From: Saccharopolyspora gloriosae
GTDB lineage: Bacteria; Actinomycetota; Actinomycetes; Mycobacteriales; Pseudonocardiaceae
Assembly: GCF_022828475.1 (NCBI RefSeq)
Contig: NZ_CP059557.1
Span: 3,581,470 to 3,645,469, forward strand
Direction: 5' to 3'
Length of the DNA: 64,000 bases
Of the stretch, positions 27,204 to 37,195 are shown one piece after another. Positions within the stretch are counted from its first letter, which is position 1, and each line of letters begins with the position of its first letter. The notes under the pieces were generated by a model. That model was not told the DNA's origin and ran no database searches. It was given only the letters and a program-made list of their open reading frames with translations. The position numbers and the translations under genes are program-made.

Positions 27204-28511
27204 TCAGAGCACCCGGACCGCGTAGGGCGCGATGCCCGAGTAGCGGACGGGAGTCACCCGGACCTGCGAACCCGAGTACGGCGCCTCCACCATCTGCCCA
27301 CCGCCCAGGTAGAGCGCCACGTGGTGCACCCGGCCGCCGGAGCGCCAGAACAGCATGTCGCCGCGCTGCATCGACGACAGCGGGACCTGCGTGCCCGATT
27401 GGTACTGGTAACCGCTGTAGTGGTCGAGTTCCACACCTGCTCCGGCGAACGCGTAGATCATCAGGCCGGAGCAGTCGAACCCGACCTTGCGGTAATCGCC
27501 GTGGGAGTCGGCCACTCCCCCGTCTCGAATTCCGCGCGTGGGTCCGTCGGCGTCTCCGCCGCCCCACGCGTAGGGCATGCCCAGCTGCGACAGCGCCCGC
27601 TGGACGACGACCTCGGCGGAACCGGTGACCGCCCCGGAATCGTCCTGCGGGACCGCACTCCCCTGGCCCGTCCCGGAGTGCTGCGAGGTCGCCTGGTTCT
27701 GGGCGGCTTGCGCCTGGCTGGCCTTGAGCCACTCCTCGTACCGGTCGCGCTGCGATTCCAGGCCCTGCACCGCGGCGCGGGCGTCGGTGAGCTCGGCCCG
27801 CACCCCGTCCCGTTCCACCTCAAGCCTCGCCGCCTTACCGGCCTGCTCGGCCCGGGCGGAGATCGCCGCGTTCTCGGCGGCGTCCGCGCGCCCCTTCGCA
27901 TCGGCCGCCGCCGAGCGGGAGGCGGCGGCGTCCTGCAACGCCTGCCGGGCCAGCGAGTCCTTGTTGACCCGATCGATGTGCGCCCGTTCCAGGTCGTCGA
28001 GCACGTCGAGCTGACTGCGGCCGACGGTGTCGAGCAGTTCGGCGCGGTCGATCAGATCGTCCGGACCGCGAGCTCCGACGTAGGCGGTGAGGGAGCCGAG
28101 CTTGCTGCCCTGCCGGTAGCTGCCCGCGGCGAACTCGTCGAGCCGGGAACGCTGGCGCTCGACCTCGCCGGCCGCCGCACCCGCCTGGCCGTTCGCCCCA
28201 GCGGCGACCTGTTCGGCCCGCATTCGGGCGCGTTCGGCGCGGGCGAGGTCGACACGGGCCTTGTTCGCGTCCTCCATCGCCAGCTCGACCTGCGCCCCCA
28301 GGTCGGTGAGCCGGGTCTCGGATTCCGCGAGGCGCTGCGTCAGTTCACCGACGCGGTCCGCCCGGTCGCCGACCCGGTCGCGCTGTGTTTGGATCTCGCC
28401 GTCGCCAGGTCGCACCGGCGGTTCCGGCGCACTGCCGGCCGCCACCGGGAGCGCGAGGGCCATTGCGGAGGCGAGCACCAGGCCGCCGGTGAGTCGTCGG
28501 GGTCGCCGCAC
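27204..28511 (-). CDS. Secreted NlpC/P60 peptidoglycan hydrolase
   Basis: About 435 aa. An N-terminal signal peptide (RRPRRLTGGLVLASAMALALPVA...) is followed by a long coiled coil (about residues 40-270, Ala/Arg/Glu/Gln-rich), a linker and a C-terminal NlpC/P60 domain (about 300-435). The catalytic Cys is in GFDCSGLMIYAF and the His in RVHHVALYLG. It cleaves peptide stems of peptidoglycan, like RipA/RipB, whose genes sit upstream of moxR1 in mycobacteria as here. GTG 28511 is preferred, since GGAGGTGG lies five bases upstream; GTG 28520 abuts it. Confidence 0.9.
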   Translation of the reverse strand: MRRPRRLTGGLVLASAMALALPVAAGSAPEPPVRPGDGEIQTQRDRVGDRADRVGELTQRLAESETRLTDLGAQVELAMEDANKARVDLARAERARMRAEQVAAGANGQAGAAAGEVERQRSRLDEFAAGSYRQGSKLGSLTAYVGARGPDDLIDRAELLDTVGRSQLDVLDDLERAHIDRVNKDSLARQALQDAAASRSAAADAKGRADAAENAAISARAEQAGKAARLEVERDGVRAELTDARAAVQGLESQRDRYEEWLKASQAQAAQNQATSQHSGTGQGSAVPQDDSGAVTGSAEVVVQRALSQLGMPYAWGGGDADGPTRGIRDGGVADSHGDYRKVGFDCSGLMIYAFAGAGVELDHYSGYQYQSGTQVPLSSMQRGDMLFWRSGGRVHHVALYLGGGQMVEAPYSGSQVRVTPVRYSGIAPYAVRVL

Positions 28512-28762
28512 GACCGCCACCTCCAGCCACCGAACTGGGCCGTTCGGCCTTGCAGGTATTGCGCCATTCAGCGCATAGGACGGTCACAACTGTGCATCTG
28601 GACATCAGTGCTCGCAATTCGTCGCATGAACCACACGCGTCACAGATGATGCATCTGGGCATGAAACGGACTTTTCACGCGCGCTGAACCGATCAACTCG
28701 CCGATCGATCAATGCGAGCCGACGTGAACGTCGTCGGACAAGGAACGTCCGGCCGGGGCCAC
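28512..28762. other. Intergenic region upstream of the NlpC/P60 gene
   Basis: 251 bp between the sirtuin stop and the NlpC start, both on the minus strand. It contains the short direct repeat GATGCATCTG-like near 28648 and GTGCATCTGG near 28592. I looked for the c-di-AMP (ydaO) riboswitch often found before such genes and could not recognise it. The promoter of the hydrolase must be here. Confidence 0.35.
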
Positions 28763-29593
28763 TCAGCCCCAGGTGCTGGGATCTCCCCAGGTGCGCAGGG
28801 GTTCGGCGGTGTCCGAAAGCGGGACCGCGGCCAGCCCCGGCAGCAGCTCGACCAACGGCTCGCGCAGTACCGCGGCGGCGAGCTCGTCGTACGGAGTGGG
28901 TTCGGCGTTGCAGATCACCAGCCGCGCGCCCGCCCGCACCGCGAGCTCGGCGAGTCCCGCGGCCGGGTGCACCGTCAGCGAGGTCCCCGCGGCCAGGAAC
29001 AGGTCGCAGTCCAGCGCCGCCCGCTGCGACGCGCGGATCACGGCCGGATCGAGGGATTGGCCGAAGGAAATCGTGCTGGACTTGAGGATGCCGCCGCAGG
29101 AACGGCACGGCGGATCTTCCTCACCGTCGGCCACCCGCGCCAGCGCCGCCCGCATCGAACCGGTCGCGGCGCAGTCCAGGCAGATCACGCCGAACACCGA
29201 CCCGTGCAGCTCCAGCACCAGACCCGCATCCACGCCGCCGCTCTGGTGCAACCCGTCGATGTTCTGCGTCAGCAGTGAGGTGAGCCTGCCCTGCTCGGCG
29301 AACGCGGCGAACGCCCGATGCGCCGCGTTCGGCTCCGCCGCCCACGCCGGATGCTCCGCCCGAGCCCGCCACGCTTGCCTGCGCACCTCGGGGTCGGCGA
29401 TGTAGGCGTCGATGTCGGTGAGCCGCTGCGCATGCGGATCCCGCGTCCACACCCCGTCCGGGCCGCGGAAGTCCGGGATTCCGGAAGCGGTGGACACCCC
29501 GGCTCCGGTCAGCGCCGTGATCCGCCGGGAGGCGGCGAACAACTCTCGGGCTCGGGCGTGCTCGGTGGCGGGATCACTGCCGGGTGCTGTCAC
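28763..29593 (-). CDS. Sir2-family NAD-dependent protein deacylase
   Basis: 276-aa sirtuin that removes acyl groups from lysines using NAD+. The Rossmann motif GAGVSTASGIPDFRG, the NAD loop TQNIDGLH, the catalytic His in ELHGSVFG, and two CxxC pairs (ICLDC, CRSCGG) for the structural zinc are all present. Length is typical. GTG 29593 is favoured; a longer ORF to 29641 exists. It is divergent from narK with a 169-bp gap. No obvious partner acetyltransferase is nearby. Confidence 0.9.
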   Translation of the reverse strand: MTAPGSDPATEHARARELFAASRRITALTGAGVSTASGIPDFRGPDGVWTRDPHAQRLTDIDAYIADPEVRRQAWRARAEHPAWAAEPNAAHRAFAAFAEQGRLTSLLTQNIDGLHQSGGVDAGLVLELHGSVFGVICLDCAATGSMRAALARVADGEEDPPCRSCGGILKSSTISFGQSLDPAVIRASQRAALDCDLFLAAGTSLTVHPAAGLAELAVRAGARLVICNAEPTPYDELAAAVLREPLVELLPGLAAVPLSDTAEPLRTWGDPSTWG

Positions 29594-29762
29594 CCCACCA
29601 CGGTGCCACGTGGCCCAGATCACTGGTAATGCGGGCGTCACCGCAGCTCACAGGGGCGATGCGGGCTCCTGTGAAGGCGGCTTTGCACGGCGGTAACGCG
29701 AGTCGAAAAGCGCGGAAACACCGAGCTCCTAACGTCGGTCCGGCACGACGAGAGGAGCCGAG
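29594..29762. promoter_or_regulatory. Divergent promoter region sirtuin / nitrate operon
   Basis: The 169-bp gap contains GTAAC at 29693-29697, GAAAA at 29705-29709 and GAAAC at 29715-29719. These resemble half-sites of the actinobacterial nitrogen regulator GlnR, but the spacing does not fit its 11-bp periodicity well. The narK start is preceded by GAGAGGAG. Confidence 0.3.
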
Positions 29763-31151
29763 GTGACCTCCACCCCGCACACCAGACCAGGCCGCTGGAT
29801 CGACGGCTGGAACCCGGAGGACGAGGCGTTCTGGGAACGGACCGGTGAACGCGTCGCGCGGCGCAACCTGTGGTCGTCGATCCTGTCCGAGCACATCGGG
29901 TTCTCGGTGTGGAGCATCTGGTCGGTCATGGTGCTGTTCATGTCCCCGGCCATCGGCCTGGGCTTCGACGCATCGGAGAAGTTCCTGCTCACCACCGTTC
30001 CGACGCTCGTCGGGGCACTGCTGCGGCTGCCGTACAGCTACGCGGTGACCCGGTTCGGCGGACGGAACTGGACCATCTTGTCCACCGCGGTGCTGCTGGT
30101 TCCGACCGGATTGACCTGCTACTTCATTCAGCAGCCGGGCACTCCGCTGAGCGTGTTCCTGGTGTTGGGCGCGTTGACCGGACTCGGCGGCGGCAACTTC
30201 GCGTCCTCGATGACCAACATCACGAGCTTCTTCCCGCAGCACAAGCAGGGCTGGGCGCTCGGGCTCAACGCGGGCGGCGGCAACATCGGCGTGGCGGTCG
30301 TCCAGATCATCGGGTTGCTGGTGATCGCGACAGTCGGCGGGACCAGTCCGGCGCTCGTCGCGGGGGTGTACCTGCCGCTGATCGTGGTGGCGACGCTGCT
30401 GGCCGCGGTGCGGATGGACAACATCGACGCGGTCGTCACCGATCCCGGCGCGCAGCTGGAGGTGGCGCGCAGCAGGCACACGTGGTGGATCTCGTTGCTC
30501 TACGTCGGCACCTTCGGTTCGTTCATCGGCTACGGCTTCGCGTTCGGGCTGGTGCTGCAGAACGAGTTCGACTTCACCCCGCTGCAGGCGGCGACCTACA
30601 CGTTCATGGGTCCGCTGCTGGGGTCGCTGGCCCGTCCGATCGGCGGCCGGATGTCGGATCGCTGGGGTGGTGCGCGGGTGACGTTCTGGAACTTCCTCGC
30701 CATGGCCGCGGGAACGGGACTGCTGCTGGTGGCTTCGGGGATGAACTCGTTCCCGCTGTACCTGGCCGCGTTCATCGCGCTGTTCGTGCTGACCGGGATC
30801 GGCAACGGCTCGGTGTACAAGATGATCCCGGCGGTCTTCGCGAAACAGGCCGAGCGGGCCGTCACCGGCGGGCGGGACGCGGTGAGCTCGTTCGCGCACG
30901 CCCGCAGGCTCTCCGGCGCGCTGATGGGCGTGGCCGGGGCGATCGGTGCCCTCGGCGGGGTGTTCATCAACCTCACCTTCCGGGCCTCGTTCGGCGGTGC
31001 GGCCGCCAGCGGTGACGCGGCGCTGGCCACCTTCCTCGTCGTCTACCTGGCGTGCGTGGTCGTGACCTGGGCGGTGTACCTGCGCCGCGAGCCCGCCGAA
31101 CCCGTGGTCGCCGCGAAGCCGGCGGTCGCGCAAGGAGTTCCCGGTGCCTGA
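29763..31151 (+). CDS. narK: Nitrate/nitrite transporter (NarK family MFS)
   Basis: 462-aa MFS carrier with about twelve membrane helices. The nitrate signature is present in both halves: GALTGLGGGNFASSMTN with FFPQHKQGWALGLNAGGGNIG, and GNGSVYKMIPAVF later. The conserved helix-2 Arg is in LLRLPYSYAVTRFGG. It imports nitrate (or exports nitrite) across the cytoplasmic membrane. GTG start with GGAG seven bases upstream. Its stop lies eight bases inside the nitrate reductase gene, so the two are coupled. First gene of the nitrate assimilation operon. Confidence 0.92.
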   Translation: MTSTPHTRPGRWIDGWNPEDEAFWERTGERVARRNLWSSILSEHIGFSVWSIWSVMVLFMSPAIGLGFDASEKFLLTTVPTLVGALLRLPYSYAVTRFGGRNWTILSTAVLLVPTGLTCYFIQQPGTPLSVFLVLGALTGLGGGNFASSMTNITSFFPQHKQGWALGLNAGGGNIGVAVVQIIGLLVIATVGGTSPALVAGVYLPLIVVATLLAAVRMDNIDAVVTDPGAQLEVARSRHTWWISLLYVGTFGSFIGYGFAFGLVLQNEFDFTPLQAATYTFMGPLLGSLARPIGGRMSDRWGGARVTFWNFLAMAAGTGLLLVASGMNSFPLYLAAFIALFVLTGIGNGSVYKMIPAVFAKQAERAVTGGRDAVSSFAHARRLSGALMGVAGAIGALGGVFINLTFRASFGGAAASGDAALATFLVVYLACVVVTWAVYLRREPAEPVVAAKPAVAQGVPGA

Positions 31152-33255
31152 GCCGCGAACCGTCGCCACCCACTGCCCCTACTGCGCGCTGCAGTGCGGC
31201 ACGCGACTGACCGAGGAACGCGCGGGCCTGGCGGTGACGCCGACGGACTTCCCGGTGAACCGGGGCGGGCTGTGCCAGAAGGGCTGGACCGCGCCGTCCG
31301 TGCTGGACGCCCCGGATCGGCTGCTGCATCCGATGGTGCGCCGCGGCGGGCGGCTAGTGGCCGTGGACTGGGACACCGCGCTGCGCACCGTCGCCGACGG
31401 GGTGCGCGGCATCCAGGCCGAACACGGTGCGGACGCGGTGGGCGTGTTCGGCGGTGGCGGCCTGACCAACGAGAAGGCCTACCTGCTGGGCAAGTTCGCG
31501 CGGCTCGCGCTCAGGACCAGCCAGATCGACTACAACGGGCGGTTCTGCATGTCCTCGGCGGCCGCGGCGGGCAATGCGGCGTTCGGGCTGGACCGGGGAC
31601 TGCCGTTCCCGGTGACCGACCTGGGCGCCGCCGACGTGGTGCTGCTGGCGGGGGCGAACGTGGCGGAGACGATGCCGCCGCTGATGCAGCACCTCAGCCG
31701 ACCGGAGCTGATCGTGATCGACCCGCGGCGCAGTGCCACGGCCGAGCGCGCCGCGCTGCACCTGCAACCGGCACCAGGGACGGATCTGGCGCTGGTGCTG
31801 GGCCTGCTGCACATCGCGGTGGTCGACGGGTGGGCCGACACCGGCTACATCCGCGACCGCACCAGCGGGTTCGACGCGGCCTGGCGACGGGCGATGAGCT
31901 GGTGGCCGGAGCGGGTGGAGCGGGTCACCGGGGTGCCCGCGGGGTCGATGCGGGCGGCGGTACGGATGCTCGCGCAGGCCGAGCGGGCGTACGTTCTCAC
32001 CGGACGCGGCGCCGAGCAGCACTCGAAAGGCGTGGACACCGTCGCAGGGTTCATCAACCTGGCGCTGGCGCTGGGACTTCCGGGCCGCGACGGCGGCGGC
32101 TACGGCTGCCTGACCGGGCAGGGCAACGGCCAGGGCGGCCGGGAGCACGGGCAGAAAGCCGATCAGCTTCCGGGCTACCGGTCGATCACCGACGACGCGG
32201 CGCGGGAGCACATCGCCGGGGTGTGGGGCGTGGCGCCGAGCGACCTGCCCGGTCCGGGGCGCAGCGCTTACGAACTGCTGGATGCGCTGGGCACGTCGGA
32301 CGGGCCGCGCGGACTGCTGGTGTTCGGTTCGAACCCGGTGGTCTCGGCGCCGCACGCCGGGCACGTCGCGCAGCGGCTGGCCGCGCTGGACCTGCTCGTG
32401 GTGGCGGACTTCGTGCCCTCGGAGACCGCGCTGCTGGCCGACGTGGTGCTGCCGGTGACGCAGTGGGCCGAGGAGGACGGCACCATGACGAACCTCGAAG
32501 GCCGTGTGCTGCGCCGGCGCCGGTTGCGCACTCCGCCCGGCCACGCGCGCAGCGATCTGGAGCTGCTGCACGGTTTGGCGCGGCGGCTCGGTGAACCCGG
32601 CCACCGCTACCCCACGTCGCCGCGCGAGGTGTTCGAGGAGTTGCGGTGCGCGTCGGCGGGCGGCAAGGCCGACTACTCCGGCATCAGCTACGAACGTCTC
32701 GACGCCGGCGAGGCGCTGCACTGGCCGTGTCCCGCCACCGACGACGAGCACCCCGGCACGCCGCGGCTGTTCCTGGACGGTTTCGCCCACCCCGACGGCC
32801 GAGCCCGCTTCGCGGAGGTCGAGCATCGCGACTCCGCCGAGTCGGTGAGCACGGAGTTCCCGCTGCACGCCACCACCGGCCGGGTGCCGGCCCAGTACCA
32901 GTCGGGCGCGCAGACCCGCCGGGTGCGCGAACTCGTCGAGGCCGCACCGGAAACGTTCGTCGAGGTGCACCCGGATACCGCCGAACGCGCGGGTCTCACC
33001 GACGGCGAGCGGGCCTTGGTGAGTTCGGCTCGCGGCGGCACGGTGGCCCGCGTGCGGCTGGTGGCGTCGATGCGCACCGACACCGTGTTCCTGCCGTTCC
33101 ACTTCCCCGGCGAGGGCAGGGCGAACCTGATCACCAATCCCGCGCTGGATCCGCGCAGCCGGATGCCGGAATTCAAGGTCGCCGCCGCCCGCATCGAACC
33201 GCTCCCGCCGGACCCTGCGCTCGTGCCGGGCGCCGTCGAGGAGGTGTTCGCGTGA
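31144..33255 (+). CDS. nasA: Assimilatory nitrate reductase catalytic subunit (bis-MGD)
   Basis: 703-aa cytosolic molybdopterin oxidoreductase reducing nitrate to nitrite. The [4Fe-4S] ligands are Cys11, Cys14, Cys18 and Cys44 (HCPYCALQCG and GGLCQKG). The Mo ligand is the Cys of YNGRFCMSSAAAA at about residue 135. The cofactor-binding domains run to the C-terminus (KVAAARIEPLPP). It lacks the C-terminal [2Fe-2S] domain found in some NasA; that domain is on the next gene. No Tat signal is present, consistent with assimilation. GTG start overlaps narK by eight bases with AAGGAG upstream. Symbol usage (nasA/nasC/narB) varies. Confidence 0.9.
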   Translation: MPEPRTVATHCPYCALQCGTRLTEERAGLAVTPTDFPVNRGGLCQKGWTAPSVLDAPDRLLHPMVRRGGRLVAVDWDTALRTVADGVRGIQAEHGADAVGVFGGGGLTNEKAYLLGKFARLALRTSQIDYNGRFCMSSAAAAGNAAFGLDRGLPFPVTDLGAADVVLLAGANVAETMPPLMQHLSRPELIVIDPRRSATAERAALHLQPAPGTDLALVLGLLHIAVVDGWADTGYIRDRTSGFDAAWRRAMSWWPERVERVTGVPAGSMRAAVRMLAQAERAYVLTGRGAEQHSKGVDTVAGFINLALALGLPGRDGGGYGCLTGQGNGQGGREHGQKADQLPGYRSITDDAAREHIAGVWGVAPSDLPGPGRSAYELLDALGTSDGPRGLLVFGSNPVVSAPHAGHVAQRLAALDLLVVADFVPSETALLADVVLPVTQWAEEDGTMTNLEGRVLRRRRLRTPPGHARSDLELLHGLARRLGEPGHRYPTSPREVFEELRCASAGGKADYSGISYERLDAGEALHWPCPATDDEHPGTPRLFLDGFAHPDGRARFAEVEHRDSAESVSTEFPLHATTGRVPAQYQSGAQTRRVRELVEAAPETFVEVHPDTAERAGLTDGERALVSSARGGTVARVRLVASMRTDTVFLPFHFPGEGRANLITNPALDPRSRMPEFKVAAARIEPLPPDPALVPGAVEEVFA

Positions 33256-34664
33256 GCCACGTGCTGATCATCGGCAACGGCCCGGCCGCGCACCGGCTCG
33301 TGGAGCGGCTCCGGTGGCACGGCCACGACGGGCCGATCACCGTGCTGGGCGGCGAGAACCGGCCCGCCTACAACCGGGTGCTGCTCGCCTCGGTGCTCGA
33401 CGGAACGCTGTCCGCGGCCGGGTTGACGCTGCCCGAGCAGCGCGCGGAGGTCCGGCTCGGCGTCACCGCCACGGCCATCGACCGCGCCCGGCGGCTGGTG
33501 CGCACCGACGGCGGTGTGGTGCACCGCTACGACGAGCTCGTGCTCGCCACCGGCGCGCGGGCCACCGTGCCCGGCGTTCCCGGCGTGCGCGACGCCGACG
33601 GTGCGCTGTCCGCGGGCGTCACGCCGTTGCGCACGCTCGACGACTGCGCGCGCATCCCCGAGGGCGCGCGGGACGTGGTGGTGCTCGGCGGCGGGGTGCT
33701 CGGCGTGGAATCGGCGCGCGGGCTGCAAGCGCGGGGCTTGGACGTGACGCTCGTGCATCCGCAGGGGCATCCGATGGATCGCCAGCTCGACGCGGCGGGC
33801 GGGGCGTTGCTGAGCGAGCACCTGCGCGGCATGGGGTTGCGCGTCCGGTTCGGCAGGCGTGCCGTGCGGTACCGGCCGGGCAAGCTCGTCCTCGACGACG
33901 GGGAGGCGCTCGCGGCGGACGCGCTGGTGCTGTGCACCGGGGTGACACCGGAAACCGGGCTCGCCGCCGAGACGGGCCTCGCGGTCGGGCGGGGAATCCT
34001 GGTCGACGACCACCTCGCCACTTCCGACGCGCACGTCCACGCGGTCGGCGATTGCGCCGAGCACGACGGGACGGTGCCGGGGCTGATCGCTCCCGCCTGG
34101 GAGCAGGCGGAGGTGCTGGCCCGGCGGCTCACCGGCGGCACCGGGCGCTATCGGGGCTTCGGCACGGTCACCCGGCTCAAGGCGCGCGGTATCGAGCTGG
34201 CCTCGATGGGATCGGCGGCACTGCTCGACGGCACCGATGCGGACGTGGAGCTGGTGACGCTGTCGGATCCGGCGCGGGGGCGGTACGCGAAGCTCGCGGT
34301 CCGCGCCGAACGCGTCGCCGGCGCCGTGCTGATCGGCTTTCCGCAGGCCACGGCGACCGTGGCACAGCTGCACGACCGGAACCTGCCGCTGCCGGCGGAC
34401 CGCCTCGGGCTGCTGCTCGGGCACTCCCCCGCGGCCACCGCGCCCGCGGACCTGCCGGACGACGCCGTCGTCTGCCGCTGCAACAACGTCACCAAGAAGA
34501 CCCTGGTGCGCGCCTGGCACCGCGGTGCTCGCGATGTCGGCGGGCTGGTGCGGGCGACCCGCGCCACCACCGGCTGCGGTGGCTGCACCGACGAGGTGCG
34601 CGGTCTGTGCGACGCGTTGACCGCCAGGGACGGAATCACGACCGAACAGGAGGGCGCCGCATGA
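33252..34664 (+). CDS. nasB: FAD-dependent reductase with C-terminal BFD [2Fe-2S] domain (nitrate reductase electron-transfer subunit)
   Basis: 470-aa NirB-N-terminus-like pyridine nucleotide-disulfide oxidoreductase. FAD motif GNGPAAHRLVERL is at the N-terminus, the NAD motif VVVLGGGVLGVESARGL in the middle, and VHAVGDCAEHDG binds FAD. The C-terminal BFD domain carries CRCNNVTKKTLV and TTGCGGCTDEV (about residues 406-440). It should pass electrons from NAD(P)H to the nitrate reductase. The GTG start overlaps the previous stop (GTGA) and its own stop overlaps nirB (ATGA). Confidence 0.83.
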   Translation: MSHVLIIGNGPAAHRLVERLRWHGHDGPITVLGGENRPAYNRVLLASVLDGTLSAAGLTLPEQRAEVRLGVTATAIDRARRLVRTDGGVVHRYDELVLATGARATVPGVPGVRDADGALSAGVTPLRTLDDCARIPEGARDVVVLGGGVLGVESARGLQARGLDVTLVHPQGHPMDRQLDAAGGALLSEHLRGMGLRVRFGRRAVRYRPGKLVLDDGEALAADALVLCTGVTPETGLAAETGLAVGRGILVDDHLATSDAHVHAVGDCAEHDGTVPGLIAPAWEQAEVLARRLTGGTGRYRGFGTVTRLKARGIELASMGSAALLDGTDADVELVTLSDPARGRYAKLAVRAERVAGAVLIGFPQATATVAQLHDRNLPLPADRLGLLLGHSPAATAPADLPDDAVVCRCNNVTKKTLVRAWHRGARDVGGLVRATRATTGCGGCTDEVRGLCDALTARDGITTEQEGAA

Positions 34665-37195
34665 CCCGCACCCTTGTGGTGATCGGCCACGGAATGGTCG
34701 GCCATCGCCTGGTCGAGGACCTGCGTGCTCGCGACGAAGCGGACGCGTGGCGGGTGGAGATCCTCGCCGAGGAATCCCGCCCCGCCTACGACCGGGTCGC
34801 CCTGTCGTCCTATTTGGACGGCAAGAGCGCCGAGGCTCTCGGCCTGGCGGGGCCGGGCTTCCTGGACGACCCGATGGTGCGGCTGCGGCTGGATTGCGGG
34901 GCCGCGAGCATCGACCGCGTCTCGCGGACCGTGACCGCCACCGACGGCACCGAGCTGAGTTACGACGCGCTGGTGCTGGCCACCGGGTCCCGCCCGTTCG
35001 TGCCGCCGGTGCCCGGACACGACCTCGACGGCTGCCACGTCTACCGCACGCTCGACGACCTCGACGGCATCCGGGAAGCCGCCGTCGAAGGCGCCCCCGG
35101 CGTCGTCATCGGCGGCGGGCTGCTCGGGTTGGAGGCGGCGAACGCGCTGCGGCTGCTGGGGATGCGCCCGCACGTGGTGGAGATGGCGCCGCGGCTGATG
35201 CCGCTGCAGGTCGACGGCGGCGGCGGCCGGGTGCTGGCGGGGCTGGTCGGTGAGCTCGGGCTCGCGTTGCACTGCGGCACGGCCACGGACTCCATCGTCG
35301 CCGGACCGGACGGACGGGTCGCCGAGGTGCGACTCGGCGACGGCAACACCGTGGAGACGAATCTGGTGGTGTTCTCCGCCGGGGTCCGTCCGCGCGATGA
35401 GCTCGCCGAGCCGGCCGGACTGGCCCGCGCCGACCGCGGCGGAGTGCTCGTGGACGACCGCTGCCGCACCTCCGACGAGCGCATCTGGGCGGTCGGCGAG
35501 TGCGCCGCCGTCGAGGGCCGCTGCTACGGCTTGGTCGCCCCCGGCTACGGCATGGCCGAGGTCGTCGTGCGGCAACTGCTGGATCTCGGCGGCGAAGCCT
35601 TCCCCGGTGCCGACATGTCGACGAAGTTGAAGCTGCTCGGGGTGGACGTGGCCGCCTTCGGCGACGCGCACGGCGCGACCGAGGGTGCGCTGGAGGTCGT
35701 CTACGCCAACAACGCCGCGGGCACCTACGCGAAACTGGTGCTCAGCGACGATGCGCGACTGCTGCTCGGCGGAGTGCTCGTCGGCGACGCGAGCGCGTAC
35801 GCCACGCTGCGGCCGCTGGTCGGGCGGGAACTGCCCGCTCCGCCCGAGCGACTGCTGCTGCCCGCCGGAACGGGCCTGGGCGCGGGCGCGTTACCCGCCG
35901 ACGCGATCGTGTGCTCCTGCAACAACGTGTCCAAGGAGGACATCACCGGCGCGATCACGGGTGCGGCGCTGTCCGACGTGGCCGGCGTCAAAGCGTGCAC
36001 CAAGGCGGGCACCAGCTGCGGCTCGTGCGTGCCGATGCTCAAGACGCTGCTCGGCGAATGCGGCGTCGCCGCCTCCCACGCGCTGTGCGAGCACTTCGGG
36101 CAGTCCCGCTCCGAACTGTTCGAGATCATCCGGGTGACCGGGATCGCCACGTTCTCCGAGCTGATCGGCAGACACGGCCGGGGACTCGGCTGCGACCTGT
36201 GCAAGCCGGTCGTCGCCTCGATCCTCGCCAGCCTCGGCCGCGGGCACATCCTCGACGGCGAGCAGGCCGGGTTGCAGGACACCAACGACCGGTTCCTGGC
36301 CAACATGCAGCGCAACGGGACGTACTCGGTGGTGCCGCGAGTGCCCGGCGGGGAGATCACGCCGGATAAGCTCATCGTGCTCGGCGAGGTCGCCCGCGAC
36401 TTCGAGCTCTACACGAAGATCACCGGTGGGCAGCGGATCGACCTGTTCGGCGCCCGCGTCGAACAGCTCCCGCTGATCTGGCGGCGGCTCGTCGACGCCG
36501 GCTTCGAATCCGGTCACGCCTACGGCAAGGCACTGCGCACCGTGAAGTCCTGCGTGGGCACCGACTGGTGCCGCTACGGCGTGCAGGACTCGGTGGCGAT
36601 GGCCATCCGGCTCGAACTGCGCTACCGCGGTCTGCGGGCACCGCACAAGCTCAAGTCCGGCGTGTCGGGCTGCGCGCGGGAATGCGCCGAGGCCCGGTCG
36701 AAGGACTTCGGCGTGATCGCCACCGAACGCGGCTGGAACCTCTACGTCGGCGGCAACGGCGGCTTCACCCCGCGCCACGCGGAACTGCTCGCCGCCGACC
36801 TCGACGACGACGGGCTGATCCGGCTCATCGACCGGTTCCTGATGTTCTACGTGCGCACCGCCGACCGGCTCCAGCGCACCGCGGCGTGGATCGAATCCCT
36901 CGACGGCGGGCTGGAACACGTGCGCGACGTCGTCGTCGAGGATTCCCTCGGCATCGCCGCCGAACTCGAGACCGCGATGGAGCAGCACGTCGACGGTTAC
37001 GCCGACGAGTGGGCCGGAGTCCTGGCCGACCCGGCGAAGCTGTCCCGCTTCGTGTCCTTCGTCAACGCCCCCGACGCGCCCGACCCGACGATCAGCTTCG
37101 TCGCCGAACGCGGCCAGCCCCGGCCCGGACCGGTCACGTTGCCGATGCCGTCGATCCGCGCGGCCCGGCCCGACTCCGAGGAGGTACCCGCATGA
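34661..37195 (+). CDS. nirB: Nitrite reductase [NAD(P)H] large subunit
   Basis: 844-aa enzyme reducing nitrite to ammonium in the cytosol. Domains in order: FAD/NAD reductase (about 1-400, GGGLLGLEAANAL), BFD [2Fe-2S] (about 416-460, CSCNNVSKEDI and TSCGSC), a second short Cys-rich stretch (LGCDLCKP, about 510), then the sulfite/nitrite reductase ferredoxin-like and haem domain. The [4Fe-4S]-siroheme ligands are in SCVGTDWCRYG (about 629) and SGVSGCARECAEA (about 666). Full length and intact. It is coupled by ATGA overlaps at both ends. Confidence 0.95.
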   Translation: MTRTLVVIGHGMVGHRLVEDLRARDEADAWRVEILAEESRPAYDRVALSSYLDGKSAEALGLAGPGFLDDPMVRLRLDCGAASIDRVSRTVTATDGTELSYDALVLATGSRPFVPPVPGHDLDGCHVYRTLDDLDGIREAAVEGAPGVVIGGGLLGLEAANALRLLGMRPHVVEMAPRLMPLQVDGGGGRVLAGLVGELGLALHCGTATDSIVAGPDGRVAEVRLGDGNTVETNLVVFSAGVRPRDELAEPAGLARADRGGVLVDDRCRTSDERIWAVGECAAVEGRCYGLVAPGYGMAEVVVRQLLDLGGEAFPGADMSTKLKLLGVDVAAFGDAHGATEGALEVVYANNAAGTYAKLVLSDDARLLLGGVLVGDASAYATLRPLVGRELPAPPERLLLPAGTGLGAGALPADAIVCSCNNVSKEDITGAITGAALSDVAGVKACTKAGTSCGSCVPMLKTLLGECGVAASHALCEHFGQSRSELFEIIRVTGIATFSELIGRHGRGLGCDLCKPVVASILASLGRGHILDGEQAGLQDTNDRFLANMQRNGTYSVVPRVPGGEITPDKLIVLGEVARDFELYTKITGGQRIDLFGARVEQLPLIWRRLVDAGFESGHAYGKALRTVKSCVGTDWCRYGVQDSVAMAIRLELRYRGLRAPHKLKSGVSGCARECAEARSKDFGVIATERGWNLYVGGNGGFTPRHAELLAADLDDDGLIRLIDRFLMFYVRTADRLQRTAAWIESLDGGLEHVRDVVVEDSLGIAAELETAMEQHVDGYADEWAGVLADPAKLSRFVSFVNAPDAPDPTISFVAERGQPRPGPVTLPMPSIRAARPDSEEVPA

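Noticed and set aside
28512-28762. c-di-AMP riboswitch before the NlpC/P60 gene
   Set aside because: Actinobacterial NlpC genes often have one, so I looked on the minus strand. The conserved core segments could not be recognised.
29693-29719. GlnR box before narK
   Set aside because: GTAAC, GAAAA and GAAAC occur, but the intervals are 12 and 10 bases rather than the regular 11-bp pattern, and the first half-sites are missing. Kept only as a weak note.
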